From: Verrucomicrobiales bacterium | GTDB taxonomy: Bacteria > Verrucomicrobiota > Verrucomicrobiia > Limisphaerales > UBA9464 | Length of the DNA: 64,000 nt | Direction: 5' to 3' | NCBI GenBank assembly: GCA_027488845.1 | Contig: JAIYBC010000060.1 | Coordinates: forward strand, 186,001 to 250,000 | In this document: positions 52,551-62,000 of the stretch, in pieces | Position numbering within the stretch: position 1 is the first letter of the stretch | How the letters are laid out: each line of letters starts with the position of its first letter | Notes under the pieces: generated by a model | Databases searched by the model: none | Told to the model about the DNA's origin: nothing | What the model saw: only the letters and a program-made list of their open reading frames with translations | Program-made: the position numbers and the translations under genes

Positions 52551-54239
52551 TCAGCGGGGTTGAGACTCGGACGTGTTTCGGTCGCGACGGGGATTCCGGG
52601 CATCCTGGGAGTCGCGGGAATCGGCGTTCCGTGTGGCCACCACGGCCAGCTCGGCGGTGTCGAGGACCAGGCCCTCCATGGCTTCGAGGAGCCCATCGCG
52701 GCTGACGTCCGACGCCGATACCGGGATCCGGGGCGGACCGGAGAGGGCATACAAGGTGAGGAGGTAGGTCTTCGCACCGGGCCCCTTGGAATGGGGCGGC
52801 GCATAGGCGTTCTTCCGGTTCACGCTGTTGCTGCCGAGGACGCCGATGCCCCCGCCGCCCTTCGGCAGGCCCCGGGCCGAAGCGGGGATGCCGCGGACAC
52901 TCCAGTACCACTTGGCCTTACCCTGGGGATCCAGGTGGTGCATGAGGACCACCCATTCCCGGGTTCCCTCCGGCATGCCGGTCCACTCCAGCGGCGGGCT
53001 CACCCCGGCTCCGTCTCCGGTGAATTCGACGGGAAGCTCCCCTCCCTCCGCAAAAGCGGTGCTGCCCAGGCGGAGCCGACCACTGCGCCGAGGGGCGGGG
53101 CGCGACGCGGCGTCCGGCGCGCCGGCAGAAGGGGGAGTCCCGACGGACCGCCCCGGACCCTCCCGCGGGGCGCGCCTGGGACCATCGGACGGCGTCGTCC
53201 CCGCCCGATGGAGTTCGCGACGTTCCGTCCCGTCGGGCTGGCGGTAGACGAATGTCCAGACGCCCTCCGTCGACTGCTCGTAGGCCACCGATCCCGGGCG
53301 GCCACCGACGGTGTATCCGAGCTCGTACTTGCGGGCGGACTCATCCGCGGAGAACGCCGTGATACGCGCGCCCCGCAGCGGCGTCAGCGACGGACGCACC
53401 GGCCGGGCCCGGGGCTGTGGATCCACCTGCCCCTCGCGTTCCGCCACCTCCCCGTGGAATCCGCCCTGGACGAAGGGATAGGTCCGGGACGCATGGTAGT
53501 GGTAGCCCAGCGACGCGGTCTCATGTCCGTGGAACTCGTCCAGCTTGCCGGTGGAGGTCCCATCGGGTTCCTCCAGCCCGTAGATCGGGTAGCCATCCAG
53601 GGCGAAGGCGATCGGGCGGGATTTCCCAACCGTCTGCTGCAGGTGGAACGGGGCCGCATGGTAGTGGTAGTCGTCGGCCCGGCCGCAATGGCCGCCCCAC
53701 TGGTCCAGTTCGCCGATGTCGTTGGAGATCTCGCCCCGGTTGTTCTGCGGGTTGAAGATGGGGATGCCGTTGACCGCGACCGCGATGGCCCCACGGAGGA
53801 ACTGGTTGCGGATGGACCGGGGTTGGGTTGCAGGGACCGGATGCCGTGGAATCCGCCAGGCGTTGTCTCCGGTGTAGTCCTGCGGCAACGGCACCTGCTG
53901 TTGCCAGGCGGTGATTCCCACCATCATCCCGTGGTCCGGCATTCCCCGGTTCTCCACGTACAGGAACCCGTCGTCCCAACGGACCCGGACCCGTGGGGAG
54001 AAGGCCAGGAACGCCTCCGCCTGGATCGGCGCATCCGACGTGGATCCGGTGGACTTGGATTTGGAGACATCCGGCCCCGGCGTCGCCGCCGCCATCGTCC
54101 GAACATGGGAATGAACCGGGGTCGACGTTCCGTGCACGTGCGGCCCTGAAGAAGTCCCGCCGATGTCGTGGGCCGGCACCGGGGCCGTCACAGCCACGAG
54201 ACACCACGTCCACCGGAGAAGGAATCGGGTCCTGTTCAT
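52551..54239 (-). CDS. YHYH domain-PEBP (YbhB-like) fusion protein
   Basis: A 562-residue exported protein (signal peptide ending near PVPAHD). His-rich stretches follow (DIGGTSSGPHVHG, STPVHSHV). Residues ~75-285 are a YHYH domain with DDYHYHAAPF (~193) and LGYHYHASRTYPF, plus the conserved FALDGYPIYG. A basic Pro-rich linker (~340-385) leads to a YbhB/YbcL-type phosphatidylethanolamine-binding domain (~388-540: LPVEFTGDGAGVSPPLEW, VVLMHHLDP, GPGAKTYLLTLYALS). Both domains have unknown substrates. The repeated His pairs could bind metal. First gene of a three-gene secreted unit, divergent from a two-component system. Confidence 0.88.
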   Translation of the reverse strand: MNRTRFLLRWTWCLVAVTAPVPAHDIGGTSSGPHVHGTSTPVHSHVRTMAAATPGPDVSKSKSTGSTSDAPIQAEAFLAFSPRVRVRWDDGFLYVENRGMPDHGMMVGITAWQQQVPLPQDYTGDNAWRIPRHPVPATQPRSIRNQFLRGAIAVAVNGIPIFNPQNNRGEISNDIGELDQWGGHCGRADDYHYHAAPFHLQQTVGKSRPIAFALDGYPIYGLEEPDGTSTGKLDEFHGHETASLGYHYHASRTYPFVQGGFHGEVAEREGQVDPQPRARPVRPSLTPLRGARITAFSADESARKYELGYTVGGRPGSVAYEQSTEGVWTFVYRQPDGTERRELHRAGTTPSDGPRRAPREGPGRSVGTPPSAGAPDAASRPAPRRSGRLRLGSTAFAEGGELPVEFTGDGAGVSPPLEWTGMPEGTREWVVLMHHLDPQGKAKWYWSVRGIPASARGLPKGGGGIGVLGSNSVNRKNAYAPPHSKGPGAKTYLLTLYALSGPPRIPVSASDVSRDGLLEAMEGLVLDTAELAVVATRNADSRDSQDARNPRRDRNTSESQPR

Positions 54240-54255
54240 GGACCGACCCTGACCG

Positions 54256-54261
54256 ACCCTA
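54256..54261 (-). promoter_or_regulatory. candidate -10 box for the YHYH-PEBP operon
   Basis: TAGGGT on the minus strand directly abuts the left arm of the operator and lies 16 bases from the ATG at 54239. No -35 box is visible; the tandem TTCA site takes its place, as at activator-dependent promoters. A direct repeat of AGGGTCGGTC (54241-54260 on the minus strand) overlaps it. Confidence 0.45.
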
Positions 54262-54334
54262 CCTGAAGCCAGGATGAATGGACGGTCCCGCCCTTCCGCG
54301 GTTTGGCTGGTCTTCCATTCATCCTGGCTTCAGG
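54262..54334. promoter_or_regulatory. perfect 21-base inverted repeat, probable OmpR-type operator
   Basis: Arms at 54262-54282 and 54314-54334 are exact reverse complements around a 31-base centre. Each arm, read outward, contains TTCAT-N6-TTCAG, i.e. two TTCA half-sites 11 bases apart (start to start), the one-turn spacing bound in tandem by OmpR/PhoB-family regulators. One arm faces each divergent gene. Confidence 0.75.
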
Positions 54335-54366
54335 AAGTCCCGGTCATCTTCCAGCTGCCCGTCGCC

Positions 54367-55017
54367 ATGAGGCTCCTCGTTGTCGAAGACGAACCCGACC
54401 TGCTCTCCGGACTGGCCCGCGCGCTCCGGAGGGAGGGCTATGCCGTGGACACCGCCGTGGACGGGGAGGAAGGCCTCTACAAGGCCAGTTCGACCGACTA
54501 CGACGCCATCCTGCTGGACCTCCAGATCCCCAAGCTCGACGGATGGACCCTGTTGTCACGACTCCGTGAGGCTCGGAACACGCCCGTGCTGGTCCTGACC
54601 GCGCGGGACGCGCTGGGGGACCGGATCCGCGGGCTGGACGGCGGGGCCGACGACTACCTGGTGAAGCCCTTCGACATGCCGGAACTGATGGCCCGGCTCC
54701 GGGCGGTCATCCGGCGCGGGGCCCGACAGGCCCGGGCAGTGATCGAGGTTGGGAACCTGGAGGTGGACACGGCTTCCCGAACCGTCCGCCAGGCGGGGAA
54801 CCCGGTTCCGCTCACGGCCCGGGAGTACGTGCTCCTGGAGTACCTCGTGCTCCACCGCGGCGAGGTGGTGAGCCGCACCGAGCTCTATGAGCACCTGTTC
54901 GACGAGAACGACGCGACGTTGTCCAACCTGCTCGACGTCCATGTCTCCAACCTGCGTCGGAAACTGGGGGCGGACCTGATCCAGACACGCCGCGGCCTGG
55001 GGTATTCCGTCGAATGA
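54367..55017 (+). CDS. OmpR-family response regulator
   Basis: A 216-residue regulator: receiver domain (residues 1-~115) with acidic pocket EDE (7-9), phospho-Asp51 in AILLDLQIP, Thr in LVLTARDA and Lys in YLVKPFD; winged-helix DNA-binding domain (~125-216) with LTAREYVLLEYLVLHRG, the recognition helix VHVSNLRRKLG and TRRGLGYSVE. Start ATG 54367 is the conserved N-terminus. It overlaps the sensor kinase gene by four bases (ATGA at 55014). The inverted repeat 33 bases upstream is the natural candidate for autoregulation and for control of the divergent secreted unit. Confidence 0.95.
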   Translation: MRLLVVEDEPDLLSGLARALRREGYAVDTAVDGEEGLYKASSTDYDAILLDLQIPKLDGWTLLSRLREARNTPVLVLTARDALGDRIRGLDGGADDYLVKPFDMPELMARLRAVIRRGARQARAVIEVGNLEVDTASRTVRQAGNPVPLTAREYVLLEYLVLHRGEVVSRTELYEHLFDENDATLSNLLDVHVSNLRRKLGADLIQTRRGLGYSVE

Positions 55018-56417
55018 GGTGCTTCCAATCCATCGGCTGGCGACTCCAGCTCTGGCACGGGCTGCTGCTCGCGGTGATCCTCGCGGGATTCGGCGTCACA
55101 GCACACCGCTTCGAGCGGGCCCGCCTGATGCGCCGGATCGACGACGAGCTGGAGCAGCGGATTCCGGTGCTGGTGGAGTCCCAGCGGCCGGTCCGGGGGG
55201 AACGGGAACGCCGGGTCTTCTCCTTGGCGCCGCGACACGCGGGGCTCTTCGACGGGGACGGTCCCCAACCCTTCTACCACGTCGTCTGGCTCAAGCATGG
55301 GGTGGAACCGGTGACCCGCTCCGCCGCGTCCCCGGCGGAGGTCCCCATGCCGCGTCCCGGGGAGCCGACTGTGCGTCAGCGGGGCAGCCTGCGGGAGGCC
55401 TTCCTTTTCCCCGGGCCCGGCGACTGCGTGCTGGTGGGCCGTCGGGTGGACCAGGACCTCGACGGCCAGGACCAACTGGCCTGGAAGCTGGCGGCGGTTG
55501 GAATCGGGGTGCTGGCGCTCGGTTTGGCGATCGGATCCTGGCTGGTGCGGCGGGCCCTGATGCCCATCCACGGGATCAGCGACGCCGCGGTGCGGATTGC
55601 CTCCGGCGACCTGACACGGCGGATCCCTGCGCCGGAATCGGCGGATGAACTGGGACAGCTCGCCGAGGTGCTGAACTCCACCTTCGACCGCCTGGACGCG
55701 GCCTTCGCCCGACAGACCCGGTTCACCGCGGACGCCGCGCACGAACTCCGGACCCCGGTCGCCGTGCTGCTCACCCAGACCGCCAACGGCCTCGCCGCCG
55801 AGGGGCTCGGCGAGGACCAGCGGGAGGCGCTGGAGGCGTGCCAACGGGCGGCCCAGCGGATGCGTCGGCTGATCGATTCCCTGCTTCTGCTCGCCCGCCT
55901 CGACGCCGGGCGCACGGGTGGACGCCGGGAACCCTGCGACCTGTCCAGCCTGGCGCTGGAAACACTGAAGCTGATCCGTCCCCTGGCGGACCGTCGCCGC
56001 ATCGGGATCGATGCCGACCTCCCGCCGGCGACCTGCCTGGGCGATCCCGCACAACTGGAACAGGTCCTGGCGAACCTCGTCTCCAACGCGGTGGATCACA
56101 ACGAGGACGACGGCCGGATCCGGGTGACCACGGGGATGGCGGGAGGAATGGCCGTGGTGACCGTTTGGAACTCCGGGCCACCGATTCCGCAGGGGGATCT
56201 GCCGAGGATCTTTGAACGGTTCCATCGTGTGGACCGCTCGCGGACTTCGGGTCATGGACACACCGGGCTCGGACTGGCCATCGTCCAAGGCATCGTACAG
56301 GCCCATGGCGGGCGCGTTGAGGCTCGCAGCGGCATCGGGGACGGAACCCGGTTCCGGGTGGAGCTTCCCGCCGCCCACGGCGAAGACACGGTCCAAGGCG
56401 GACTGGAGCGGGCCTGA
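55014..56417 (+). CDS. sensor histidine kinase of the two-component pair
   Basis: A 467-residue membrane kinase. TM1 is at ~10-28 (LQLWHGLLLAVILAGFGV), an extracytoplasmic sensor region covers ~29-158, TM2 is ~160-182, then HAMP (ALMPIHGISDAAVRIASGDL) and HisKA with FTADAAHELRTPVAVLLTQ (phospho-His ~242). The ATPase motifs are NLVSNAVDHN, FERFHRVDRSR and GHTGLGLAIVQG. The pattern (FTADAAHELRTP) fits the QseC/PmrB/metal-sensor group. The sensed signal is unknown. It is coupled to the regulator gene by an ATGA overlap and convergent with the surface-protein operon. Confidence 0.95.
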   Translation: MRCFQSIGWRLQLWHGLLLAVILAGFGVTAHRFERARLMRRIDDELEQRIPVLVESQRPVRGERERRVFSLAPRHAGLFDGDGPQPFYHVVWLKHGVEPVTRSAASPAEVPMPRPGEPTVRQRGSLREAFLFPGPGDCVLVGRRVDQDLDGQDQLAWKLAAVGIGVLALGLAIGSWLVRRALMPIHGISDAAVRIASGDLTRRIPAPESADELGQLAEVLNSTFDRLDAAFARQTRFTADAAHELRTPVAVLLTQTANGLAAEGLGEDQREALEACQRAAQRMRRLIDSLLLLARLDAGRTGGRREPCDLSSLALETLKLIRPLADRRRIGIDADLPPATCLGDPAQLEQVLANLVSNAVDHNEDDGRIRVTTGMAGGMAVVTVWNSGPPIPQGDLPRIFERFHRVDRSRTSGHGHTGLGLAIVQGIVQAHGGRVEARSGIGDGTRFRVELPAAHGEDTVQGGLERA

Positions 56418-56512
56418 AGGACGGCCCTTTCGGCTCCCCGATTGGAGGGCGCGCCTTGGAGGCCTCCGTGGAACCCGTGTCCAAAAAGGCGCGAGAGGCC
56501 GCTCGGGCGGGC

Positions 56513-57241
56513 TCAGCGGCGGCGACGGCGTTCCCGCAGCAGCACCACGCCGGCCAAGGCCCCAGCCGCCACCAGCAGCGTGGAGTCGTGCTCCGGCACG
56601 GCGCTCACGGTCATGCCCCACGCGGCCACCCGGGCGAGGCCGCCCGACTCGAGGTCGGTGACGGACAGCGTCCATTGCCCGTCCGGCGTGCCGTTGACCG
56701 ACAGGAAGGCGCCGATGGCATCCGCCAAGGTGGCGTCGCGCGGGGAGAACGCGCCGACCAGGGAGGGATTCGCCGAACGGCCATCCGCCTGGAAGGTCCC
56801 GGAAAGGGCGCCGCTCCCGGCGGACACGTGGACGTCGTCCAACGCCGCGCCGTCGAAGCGGACATCGATCCCGCTGCCCGGGGATCCATACGGATTCGTG
56901 GCCGTGCGGCCGACCCGGTTCATCAGCACCACCGAGACGCCACTCTCGTGGGACAGGCGCACGCTGAGGTCGCCGTTCCACATGGTGCCCGAGCCTCCGG
57001 CGCCGTCGCTGCCGACGACCTGGACCCAGACCGAGATGTCCTCGACCTGGGTGAGGCCCGGGAGGTAGCCGGTGCGGATGGTCCGGGTGTCGGAGACGGT
57101 GGTGGGGTCGCCGAAGTACGGGGCATCCGGCACCTCGAGGTTCACGCCGGCCCACTCCCAGTTGAAGATCGCGGCGCCCGCCGGAAGCGCGCCCGCCGCG
57201 AAGGCCAACAGGACGGGAGCGAGGATGGATTGGAGTTTCAT
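56513..57241 (-). CDS. P-domain-like surface protein with variant PEP-CTERM tail
   Basis: A 242-residue exported protein (signal peptide MKLQSILAPVLLAFAAGALP). The body (~30-215) resembles a proprotein-convertase P-like beta sandwich (LSVRLSHESGVSVVLMNRVG, DGQWTLSVTDLESGGLARVA), sharing the NRxGRTAT phrase with the next protein upstream. The tail reads VPEHDSTLLVAAGALAGVVL followed by Arg-rich residues, which is a PEP-CTERM sorting signal except that the second Pro is His. It is the last gene of a three-gene minus-strand unit. Confidence 0.85.
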   Translation of the reverse strand: MKLQSILAPVLLAFAAGALPAGAAIFNWEWAGVNLEVPDAPYFGDPTTVSDTRTIRTGYLPGLTQVEDISVWVQVVGSDGAGGSGTMWNGDLSVRLSHESGVSVVLMNRVGRTATNPYGSPGSGIDVRFDGAALDDVHVSAGSGALSGTFQADGRSANPSLVGAFSPRDATLADAIGAFLSVNGTPDGQWTLSVTDLESGGLARVAAWGMTVSAVPEHDSTLLVAAGALAGVVLLRERRRRR

Positions 57242-57270
57242 GGACTTGATGGGAAGCGGACTCGGTTGGG

Positions 57271-59001
57271 TCACTGGGCCGGAAGGCAGCGGTAGAAGCC
57301 GGACTCGGAGGGGGCGGCGGCGTGGGCGTGGTCGACGAAGCCGCTGCCGGCGGTCGCGGCCACCCGCGCCAACTCGGTCCAGGGCCCGGAGAGGTCGGCG
57401 GAGAACTGGACGGAGTACGGACGGCCGGGAAGACCCACGAACCGCAGGTCCATGCCGGACGCCGGGGCGGCCGCGGGCCGGAGGAACACGAGGTTGACCG
57501 GGATCTGCGAGGACGCCCGGACACGGATCGTCACCGTCCCCTGCACCGTCCGACCGCCCGCGGTGAGCGTGTAGCGGAAGGTGTCGGTGCCCACGTAGGC
57601 CGCCGGCGGCGTGTAGCCGACGACGCCCGCCGAAAGCGTCACCGAACCGCCCCGGGCGGAGGTGGCCTCGACCGCGGTGAGCGACAGCGACGCACCGTCG
57701 GGATCGGTGTCGTTGGCGAGGAGACGGTCCACGCGGAAGGCGGTCGGGACGTCGTTCACCGTCTCGCCGAAGTCGGCGCCGGCGGACGGCAACCGCACCA
57801 CGGTCACCGCCACGAGGCACAGGGACTCGTTGCCCGCGGCGTCGGAGACGGTGACGGCCACCGAGGTGACGCCGGAGGTCAGGAGGGTTCCCGCGGCCGG
57901 CGATTGGCGGAAGGTGAGCGCGCCCGGTTCGACGTCGGTGGCGGAGACGGAGGCGGTCAGGTCGGGCAACGCCACGCCGTCCGGCCCGGACTGCACGAGG
58001 GTCAACGGTGCGGCGCAGGCGGTGATCGTGGGGGCGTTCCCGTCGACGATCCCCGCCACCGGGATGCGGAAGGTCCCCTCGTCGGAATCCGAGGTGGAGA
58101 CGACGACGTCGCCGGTGAAGGAACCGCCGGAGGCCGCGGTCAGGACCGCGGAGAAGCGCAGGTTCGCGCCGGCGGCCAGCCGGACCGGGAACGTCGGGGC
58201 GTCCACGAGGCGGAATCCGGCCGGAACCGAGACGTTGGAGACGTCGAGAGCGTCGTTGCCGACGTTGGAGACGCGGAAGTCGCGGAAAACCGGGACGCCG
58301 CCGCCGGTGACGCCGAAGTCCACCGGGGCGACCTGGCCGGAGGAGACCTCCAACGGCGAGGCGCCGGTGACGTCGTGGACCGCCACCTCGGCGGGGGCGG
58401 TGTAGGAGAACTCGAGTCCCCAGGAGACGAGCGTGGCCTCGTCGCCGACGGCGGAATCGATGACCGTGAGGGACCATTCGCCGTCGGGGCTGCCGACGAC
58501 CATCCCGGACAGCGGCGCGGTGCGCGGGTCGGTGTCGAGGGCCAGCTCGGGATCGACGTCGCGGGCGTCGGGACGCCAGCGGCCGGTGAGGGTGCCGCCC
58601 AGCGGGTTGAGGACGTTCCGGTACAGGTGGATGTCGCCGTTCAGGGCGTCGTCGTCGAGGACCACGTCGAGTCCGGCGTCGCCGTAGCCGTTGTCCCGCG
58701 TGGCGGTGCGGCCGGGACGGTTCAGGAGCACGGCGAAGTTCGTCCCGTGTTCGAGGAGCACGTAGAGGTCGCCGTTGTATCCGCCGGCGGTCTGGAGGCG
58801 GACCATCACGCCCTTCCATGCGGAGCCCGGGACGACGCCGAGGATCCCGTTGGTGTAGGTGATGATGTCGCCGGTACCGGACTCGGGGACGTCGGGGATC
58901 GGGCGGTTCACCTCCTGGGTGACGGACTCCGTCAGCGCCGCGCGGGCGACGAGGCCGACGGTGGCGAGGAACACGGCGAGGAGGCTGTGGAACGGTTTCA
59001 T
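57271..59001 (-). CDS. multidomain surface protein (P domain, anchor-D, HYR, cadherin-like)
   Basis: A 576-residue exported protein starting at ATG 59001 (MKPFHSLLAVFLATVGLVAR). Domains in order: P-like domain (~25-195, with LLNRPGRTATRDNG), a 'choice-of-anchor D' domain (~200-310, VDFGVTGGGVPVFRDFRVSN), a HYR-type Ig domain (~315-400, ending VTVSDAAGNESLCLVAVTVV), a cadherin-like domain (~405-500, LLANDTDPDGASLSLTAVE), and a closing module (FSADLSGPWTEL). No enzymatic motif. Probable adhesion or matrix role. It lies 43 bases after the giant upstream gene and 29 before the PEP-CTERM-like gene. Confidence 0.85.
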   Translation of the reverse strand: MKPFHSLLAVFLATVGLVARAALTESVTQEVNRPIPDVPESGTGDIITYTNGILGVVPGSAWKGVMVRLQTAGGYNGDLYVLLEHGTNFAVLLNRPGRTATRDNGYGDAGLDVVLDDDALNGDIHLYRNVLNPLGGTLTGRWRPDARDVDPELALDTDPRTAPLSGMVVGSPDGEWSLTVIDSAVGDEATLVSWGLEFSYTAPAEVAVHDVTGASPLEVSSGQVAPVDFGVTGGGVPVFRDFRVSNVGNDALDVSNVSVPAGFRLVDAPTFPVRLAAGANLRFSAVLTAASGGSFTGDVVVSTSDSDEGTFRIPVAGIVDGNAPTITACAAPLTLVQSGPDGVALPDLTASVSATDVEPGALTFRQSPAAGTLLTSGVTSVAVTVSDAAGNESLCLVAVTVVRLPSAGADFGETVNDVPTAFRVDRLLANDTDPDGASLSLTAVEATSARGGSVTLSAGVVGYTPPAAYVGTDTFRYTLTAGGRTVQGTVTIRVRASSQIPVNLVFLRPAAAPASGMDLRFVGLPGRPYSVQFSADLSGPWTELARVAATAGSGFVDHAHAAAPSESGFYRCLPAQ

Positions 59002-59044
59002 GGCCGGAGGGATCATGGGGCTCTGTTGGGGTGTTCCGGTCGTG

Positions 59045-62000
59045 TCAGAGGAAGCGGTAGTGTCCCGCCGCCGGGGTCGTGTAGTAGATGACGAAGGTGC
59101 GGCTTCCGGTGGCGCCGATGGTGCCGAGGTGGCGCCAGGTGACGCCGTTGTCGAGCGACTGCCAGACCTCGCGGGTGATGTAGCGCTTGAAGCGGGCCAC
59201 CTCGAACCGTGCGCCCCGCACGTAGAACGTGGCGCCCGCCAGGTCGCCCTGCGGCGCGGTGACGTTGACAGCGACGGTGTCCACCACCTCGGCGCAGCCG
59301 CCGTCGGTGACGTTGACCGTGAAGCTGTCGCCGCCCACGAAGCCGGCCGGCGGCGTGTAGACGATGTTGGTGCCGTTGTAGGCGACCGTTCCGCCCTGCC
59401 GGCTGCGCGTGGCGACCGAAGTCACCGCCACCGCGTCCCCGTCGGGGTCGTTCACCGTGCCGAGGAGGCGCGAGACGGACAGCGTGACGTTGGTGTTGTT
59501 GACGACGGACAGCGAGTACGGCGCGGCGACCGGCGGGCGGTTCACCCTCACCCGGAAGGTGGTGGTGGCCCGGTTGCCCGAGGCGTCCTCGGCCGTGACG
59601 GTCACCACCGTGGTGCCGACCGGGAAGACGGAGCCGGAGAGGCGGTCGGAGGTCACCGCCGGCACCGAGCAGGAATCGGTCGCCGTCGGCAGAGTGAAGG
59701 ACGCCACGGCACCGGCGCCGTTGGTGGAGCAGACCACGACGTCGGCGACGCCCGAGGCGAAGACCGGCGCGACGCGGTCGACCACGCTGAAGACGTTGGT
59801 CTGGCGGGTGGCGTTGCCGGAGGGGTCGGTGGCGGCGACCACGACCGACCATTGGCCGGCGCCGACGCGGGTACCGGCGGCGGGCGACTGGACGAGGGAC
59901 ACCGTTCCGCCCGCGTCGGAGGCGGTCAGGCGGGAGAGCAGGTCGGGGACGGCCGCACCGCAGTCGGCGTCGGCGTCGACCGTGGACGGCAGGGCCGGGC
60001 CGGCGGCGGCCTGGGCGAGCTTCCAGACGAGGACGTCGGCGCCGCGGCTCGGCTCGTAGATCAGGCCGGCGAGGACGACCGATCCGCGGCCGTCGACGGC
60101 CATGGCCCGGGGCAGGACCTCGTTGCCGTCGGCGCCCGGGACGCGGTGGACCCAGAGGTTGGTGCCGGTGGCGCGGTCGATCTTGCGGGTCACGAAGTCC
60201 ATCGAGCCGAGGTTGGTCCCGGCGTTCCCGGCTCCGAAGGCCACCACGCCGCCGTCGAAGTCGACCTCGAGGGCCGAGACGAGGTTGTAGCCGAGCGGCA
60301 GGAACTGGAACCGGTTGGTCCAGGCCGCGGTGCCGTTGTCGCGGGAAAGCGCCAGCGTCGTGGCCGCGGTCTCGCGGTCGATGCCCGTGGCGTAGCCGCC
60401 GACATAGGCCTCGCCGCCCGCGCCGACGGCCACCGCGTACGGCAGGTCGGTCTGGTTGCCCGGGCCGTTGTGGCGGCTCGTCCAGAGACGCGCGCCATCG
60501 GCGGCCCGGTAGCGGATCGTGAGCATGTCGAAGCGTCCGGAAGCCGGGGTGGAGCCGCCGGTGACCAGCAGGTCGCCCGCGGAACCGACCGCGATCGAGA
60601 CGCCCCGGTCATCCTGGGCGGCGCTGTCGTAGAGGTCCGACCAGCGGACCGAACCGTCCACGCCGGAGAACTGGACGGTCAGGATGTCCGCGTTGGACGA
60701 GCCGCCCTGGCCCACCACGGTGGGGTTGCCGGCGGCGTCGACGACGACCTTCGCCGCGGCCTCGGTGCCACCGCGGTCGAAGGTGCGGCGCCAGAGCGGT
60801 GCGCCTTCCGCGGCGTCCAGCTTGGCGACGAGGAGGTCGACACCCGTGGCCGCGGCCGTGGTGGAGGCGATCACGAAGACGTTCCCGGCCGCGTCGGTCG
60901 CCAGGCCGGCGGCGCGGTCGTCGAGGCCGTCCGCGCCGTCAAGCAGGGTCTGCCAGAGCAGGTCGCCGGTGGCCGGGTCGATCCGCTGGACCACGACGTC
61001 CTGGCGGCGTGCGGCGTTCCGGAAGGTGCCGGTGACGAACACGCCACCGCGGGAGGAGACCGCGATGCCCGCGGCCTCGTCGGCGCCGTTGCCCGGACCG
61101 TTGTAGGAACGGCTCCAGAGCAGCGTGCCGTCGAAGGCGTACTTCAGGAGGAGGATGTCGTTGTTGCCCGCGGCGCTGGAGTCGCCGAGCACGTACACGT
61201 TGCGGTCCGCGTCCAGCGCCACCTGGCGGGGGCTCTCCGAGGACTGGCCCGGACCGGCGAACCGCTGGATCCACTGCTGGACCACCGGTTCGGTTCCCGT
61301 GGCCGCGAGGGTCGGGGAGGTCACGTCCCGGACGACGAGCGTGGCCACGCAGACGGCCTCGTTCCCGGCCGCGTCGCGGGCGGTCAGGGTCACGGTGTTG
61401 GTGCCCAGCCCGACGGACGTGCCGGCCGCGGGATCCTGGGTGCGGACGGTGACGGCCACGTTGTCGACCACGGTCGAGGCGGAGAGGAAGTCGGGGACGA
61501 CCGCCCGCGCCGAGGCGTCGGCATCCAGCCTGAGCGACGGCGCGCACACGGTGAACACCGGCGGCTGGCTGTCGGACACGCGCACGGTCACGTCCGCGGT
61601 GGCGCGTCCGCCGAAGCCGTCGACGACGGTGTAGGTCAGGAGGTCCGTGCCGACGAAGCCGTCGGCCGGGTCGTAGACGATCCCGGCGCCGCCCGGGGCG
61701 AGGGAGACGGCCGCGTTCGCGGACTGCGAGACGACCTCCACGGTGAGCGCGTCGCCGTCGCCGTCGGCGTCGTTGACGAGGACGGAGAGCGTGGTCGGGC
61801 CGGCGGCGGAGAGGTCGTAGGCGTCGGCCACGGCGACCGGCGCGGTGTTGAGCGTCTCGAAGCCGCGGACAGCGCCGCGGACCACGCCGTCGGCGTTGGT
61901 GGCCACGGCGCGGAAGAAGTAGGCGGTGTGCGGACGGAGGCCCGGGACCGTCAGCGACAGCTCACGGGCCCCGACGGCGGAGCCGGCGTCGACCGGGGAC

